From Phaeobacter inhibens DSM 16374 (GTDB lineage Bacteria > Pseudomonadota > Alphaproteobacteria > Rhodobacterales > Rhodobacteraceae), in contig NZ_KI421498.1 of assembly GCF_000473105.1 (NCBI RefSeq), positions 186,001 to 250,000 of the forward strand: a stretch of DNA of 64,000 bases, written 5' to 3'. The notes under the pieces were generated by a model that saw only the letters and a list, made by a program, of their open reading frames with translations, was not told the origin of the DNA and searched no databases. Shown here in pieces: positions 62,621 to 64,000 of the stretch (position 1 is the first letter of the stretch; each line of letters starts with the position of its first letter). The translations under genes were made by a program, and so were the position numbers.

Positions 62621-63573
62621 TTCGGATGCCTCAGACGCGGGTTGGACAGGATGGCCACAATATCGGCGATCATGTTCAGAACGATATAGACCGCCGCAAA
62701 AATCAGACCGCAGGCCTGCACCACCGGCACGTCACGCTTGGACACATGGTCGACCAGATACTGCCCCATACCGGGGTAGACAAAGACCACTTCGATCACC
62801 ACGACGCCCACCACCAGATAGGCGAGGTTCAGCATCACCACGTTGACGATTGGTGCAATGGCGTTGGGGAACGCATGGCGGGCAATCACCTTAAATGTGC
62901 TGAGGCCCTTCAGTTCAGCGGTCTCAATATAGGCCGATTGCATCACATTGAGGATCGCGGCCCGCGTCATGCGCATCATATGCGCCAGAACCACCAGCGT
63001 CAGCACGGCGACGGGCAGGGCGATTGCGTTGAGTTTTTCCAGCAAGCTCATGGAATCATTGATCATCGCAACGGAGCTGAACCAGCCCAGCTGTACAGCG
63101 ACGAAATAGATCAGAAGATAGCCGATCAGGAATTCCGGGATCGAGATCGAGGCCAGGGTCACGGCCGAGATCAGTTTGTCAGGCCAGCGGTCACGGTAAC
63201 GCACCGCCAGAAGGCCGAGAAAGATTGCCAGCGGAACCGAGATGACAGCAGCCCAGAACGCCAGGAACAGCGTATTGCCAAGGCGGCGACCGATGCTGGT
63301 TGCAATGTCCTGACCATTGGTCAGCGCGGTGCCCAAATCGCCCTGCAGGGCGCCGAACAGCCAGTCGAAATAGCGCAGTACGGCAGGTTCATTCAGGCCC
63401 AGCTCTTCGCGCAGATTGGCGAGCGCCTCAGGGGTGGCCGACTGGCCCAGAATGGACTGCGCCACATCGCCGGGCAGGATCAAGGTGCCCACAAAGATGA
63501 GCACGGATGCGGCAATCAAGAGAATTAATCCCAGCGCTAGGCGCTGGGACACAAGTTTTACGACGGGGTGCAT
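62617..63573 (-). CDS. Dpp-type ABC transporter permease (DppB-like)
   Basis: A 318-residue permease with an N-terminal helix (LALGLILLIAASVLIFVGTL), a large periplasmic loop, and the EAA loop YIETAELKGLSTFKVIARHA (about 225) with the downstream AFPNAIAPIV. The start at 63573 is chosen because an AGAGG site lies upstream at normal spacing; a longer frame would overlap the binding-protein gene. It pairs with the DppC-like subunit. Confidence 0.9.
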   Translation of the reverse strand: MHPVVKLVSQRLALGLILLIAASVLIFVGTLILPGDVAQSILGQSATPEALANLREELGLNEPAVLRYFDWLFGALQGDLGTALTNGQDIATSIGRRLGNTLFLAFWAAVISVPLAIFLGLLAVRYRDRWPDKLISAVTLASISIPEFLIGYLLIYFVAVQLGWFSSVAMINDSMSLLEKLNAIALPVAVLTLVVLAHMMRMTRAAILNVMQSAYIETAELKGLSTFKVIARHAFPNAIAPIVNVVMLNLAYLVVGVVVIEVVFVYPGMGQYLVDHVSKRDVPVVQACGLIFAAVYIVLNMIADIVAILSNPRLRHPK

Positions 63574-63587
63574 GGCATAGACCTCTA

Positions 63588-64000
63588 TCAGGCCAACCAG
63601 CACTTATGCGACCATTTGCCGGCCATGGTGTCGCCGGTGGAATCCACCACCCAACCCTGGACCTTGCTGCTGGTCGCTTCGATGAAGTCGTTGAACATCG
63701 GGCAGATCAGACCACCCTCGTCCCGCACCATCATGCCCATCTGGCTATAGAGCGCCTTGCGCTTGGCTTCGTCCAGCTCGCCGCGGGCGGCAAACAACAG
63801 CTTGTCGAAGTCTTCGCGCTTGAAGCGGGTGTCGTTCCAGTCTGCGGTCGACAGATAAGCGGTCGAATACATTTGATCCTGCACAGGACGGCCACCCCAG
63901 TAGGAGGCGCAGAAGGGCTGTGCATTCCAGACTTCCGACCAGTAGCCATCACCGGGTTCACGCTTCAGCTCAAGCGGGATGCCGGCTGCGTTCGCGGACT
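63588..64000 (-). CDS. Dpp-type ABC transporter substrate-binding protein (partial, N-terminus off the window)
   Basis: The last 137 or so codons of an extracellular solute-binding protein (family 5). The sequence GDGYWSEVWNAQPFCASYWGG leads to the family C-terminal block (TDWND-like TADWNDTRFKREDFDKLL, ARGELDEAKRKALYSQMGMM and GGLICPMFNDFIEA). The frame stays open to the right edge, so the signal peptide and most of the ligand domain lie outside. It ends 15 bases before the DppB-like start, so it is the first gene of the transporter operon. Confidence 0.88.
   Translation of the reverse strand, partial: SANAAGIPLELKREPGDGYWSEVWNAQPFCASYWGGRPVQDQMYSTAYLSTADWNDTRFKREDFDKLLFAARGELDEAKRKALYSQMGMMVRDEGGLICPMFNDFIEATSSKVQGWVVDSTGDTMAGKWSHKCWLA

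Overview
The window looks like chromosomal DNA of a marine alphaproteobacterium of the Roseobacter group (Rhodobacteraceae). The basis is its high-GC coding style, a SAM-II riboswitch in front of metZ, an N-terminally extended FolE2, a CoA-dependent aromatic pathway, an OpuA-type osmolyte transporter and dimethylglycine dehydrogenase-like demethylases. The genus cannot be fixed from sequence reading alone. I see no prophage, CRISPR array or intact insertion sequence.

Left part (1-10.6 kb): housekeeping genes on the + strand. These are a truncated EamA exporter, yciB, metZ under a SAM-II riboswitch with a terminator, folE2, a Lys/Ala/Pro-rich protein, trkH, lysC and ptsP. An AT-rich gap of about 600 bp follows. 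Next comes a tightly overlapping operon (11.2-18.5 kb) for aerobic degradation of 2-aminobenzoate (anthranilate) or a close relative as CoA thioester: a monooxygenase/old-yellow-enzyme fusion, an SDR, a MarR regulator, an enoyl-CoA hydratase, an acyl-CoA dehydrogenase and an aryl-CoA ligase. Then come two glycosyltransferase-type genes on the - strand, one encoding an unusual three-domain protein, and a divergent sulfotransferase-like gene.

Middle part (24.2-44.6 kb): the most interesting region. Two DeoR regulators sit at its outer edges, each divergent from an inward-reading operon. The right operon (- strand) encodes an OpuA-like ABC importer with two permease domains in one chain, a choline-kinase-like enzyme, a demethylase of the DMGDH type, a GlxA/GbdR-type AraC regulator, an inositol-phosphatase-family enzyme, an N-formylglutamate-amidohydrolase-like enzyme, a GlnT/GMAS-type gamma-glutamyl ligase, an aldehyde dehydrogenase and an iron alcohol dehydrogenase. 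The left operon (+ strand) repeats the demethylase-kinase pair and adds a frameshifted HAD phosphatase. I infer a pathway that imports an N-methylated amine or amino alcohol, demethylates it to tetrahydrofolate, and processes the amine through gamma-glutamylation and alcohol/aldehyde oxidation. The substrate is unknown.

Right part: 44.6-46.8 kb is a decayed patch next to tRNA-Cys, with a 5'-truncated hipA joined to the 3' end of an IS3-type transposase. Next are a cbiX-like gene and a three-gene signalling operon on the - strand: a LuxR-type response regulator, a FIST-domain sensor and a hybrid histidine kinase, an arrangement like NosP/NahK nitric-oxide sensing. After these come a coxG-like gene, tRNA-Gly(UCC), an MsbA-like ABC exporter, an acyl-CoA synthetase and an alpha/beta hydrolase. 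The window ends with a small secreted protein, a phosphodiesterase-family gene and a Dpp-type peptide ABC transporter whose binding-protein gene runs off the right edge.

A roughly 60-bp intergenic repeat ending in a GAGTATTT...GAAAGATGA core occurs three times, and two inverted copies flank the aldehyde dehydrogenase gene.
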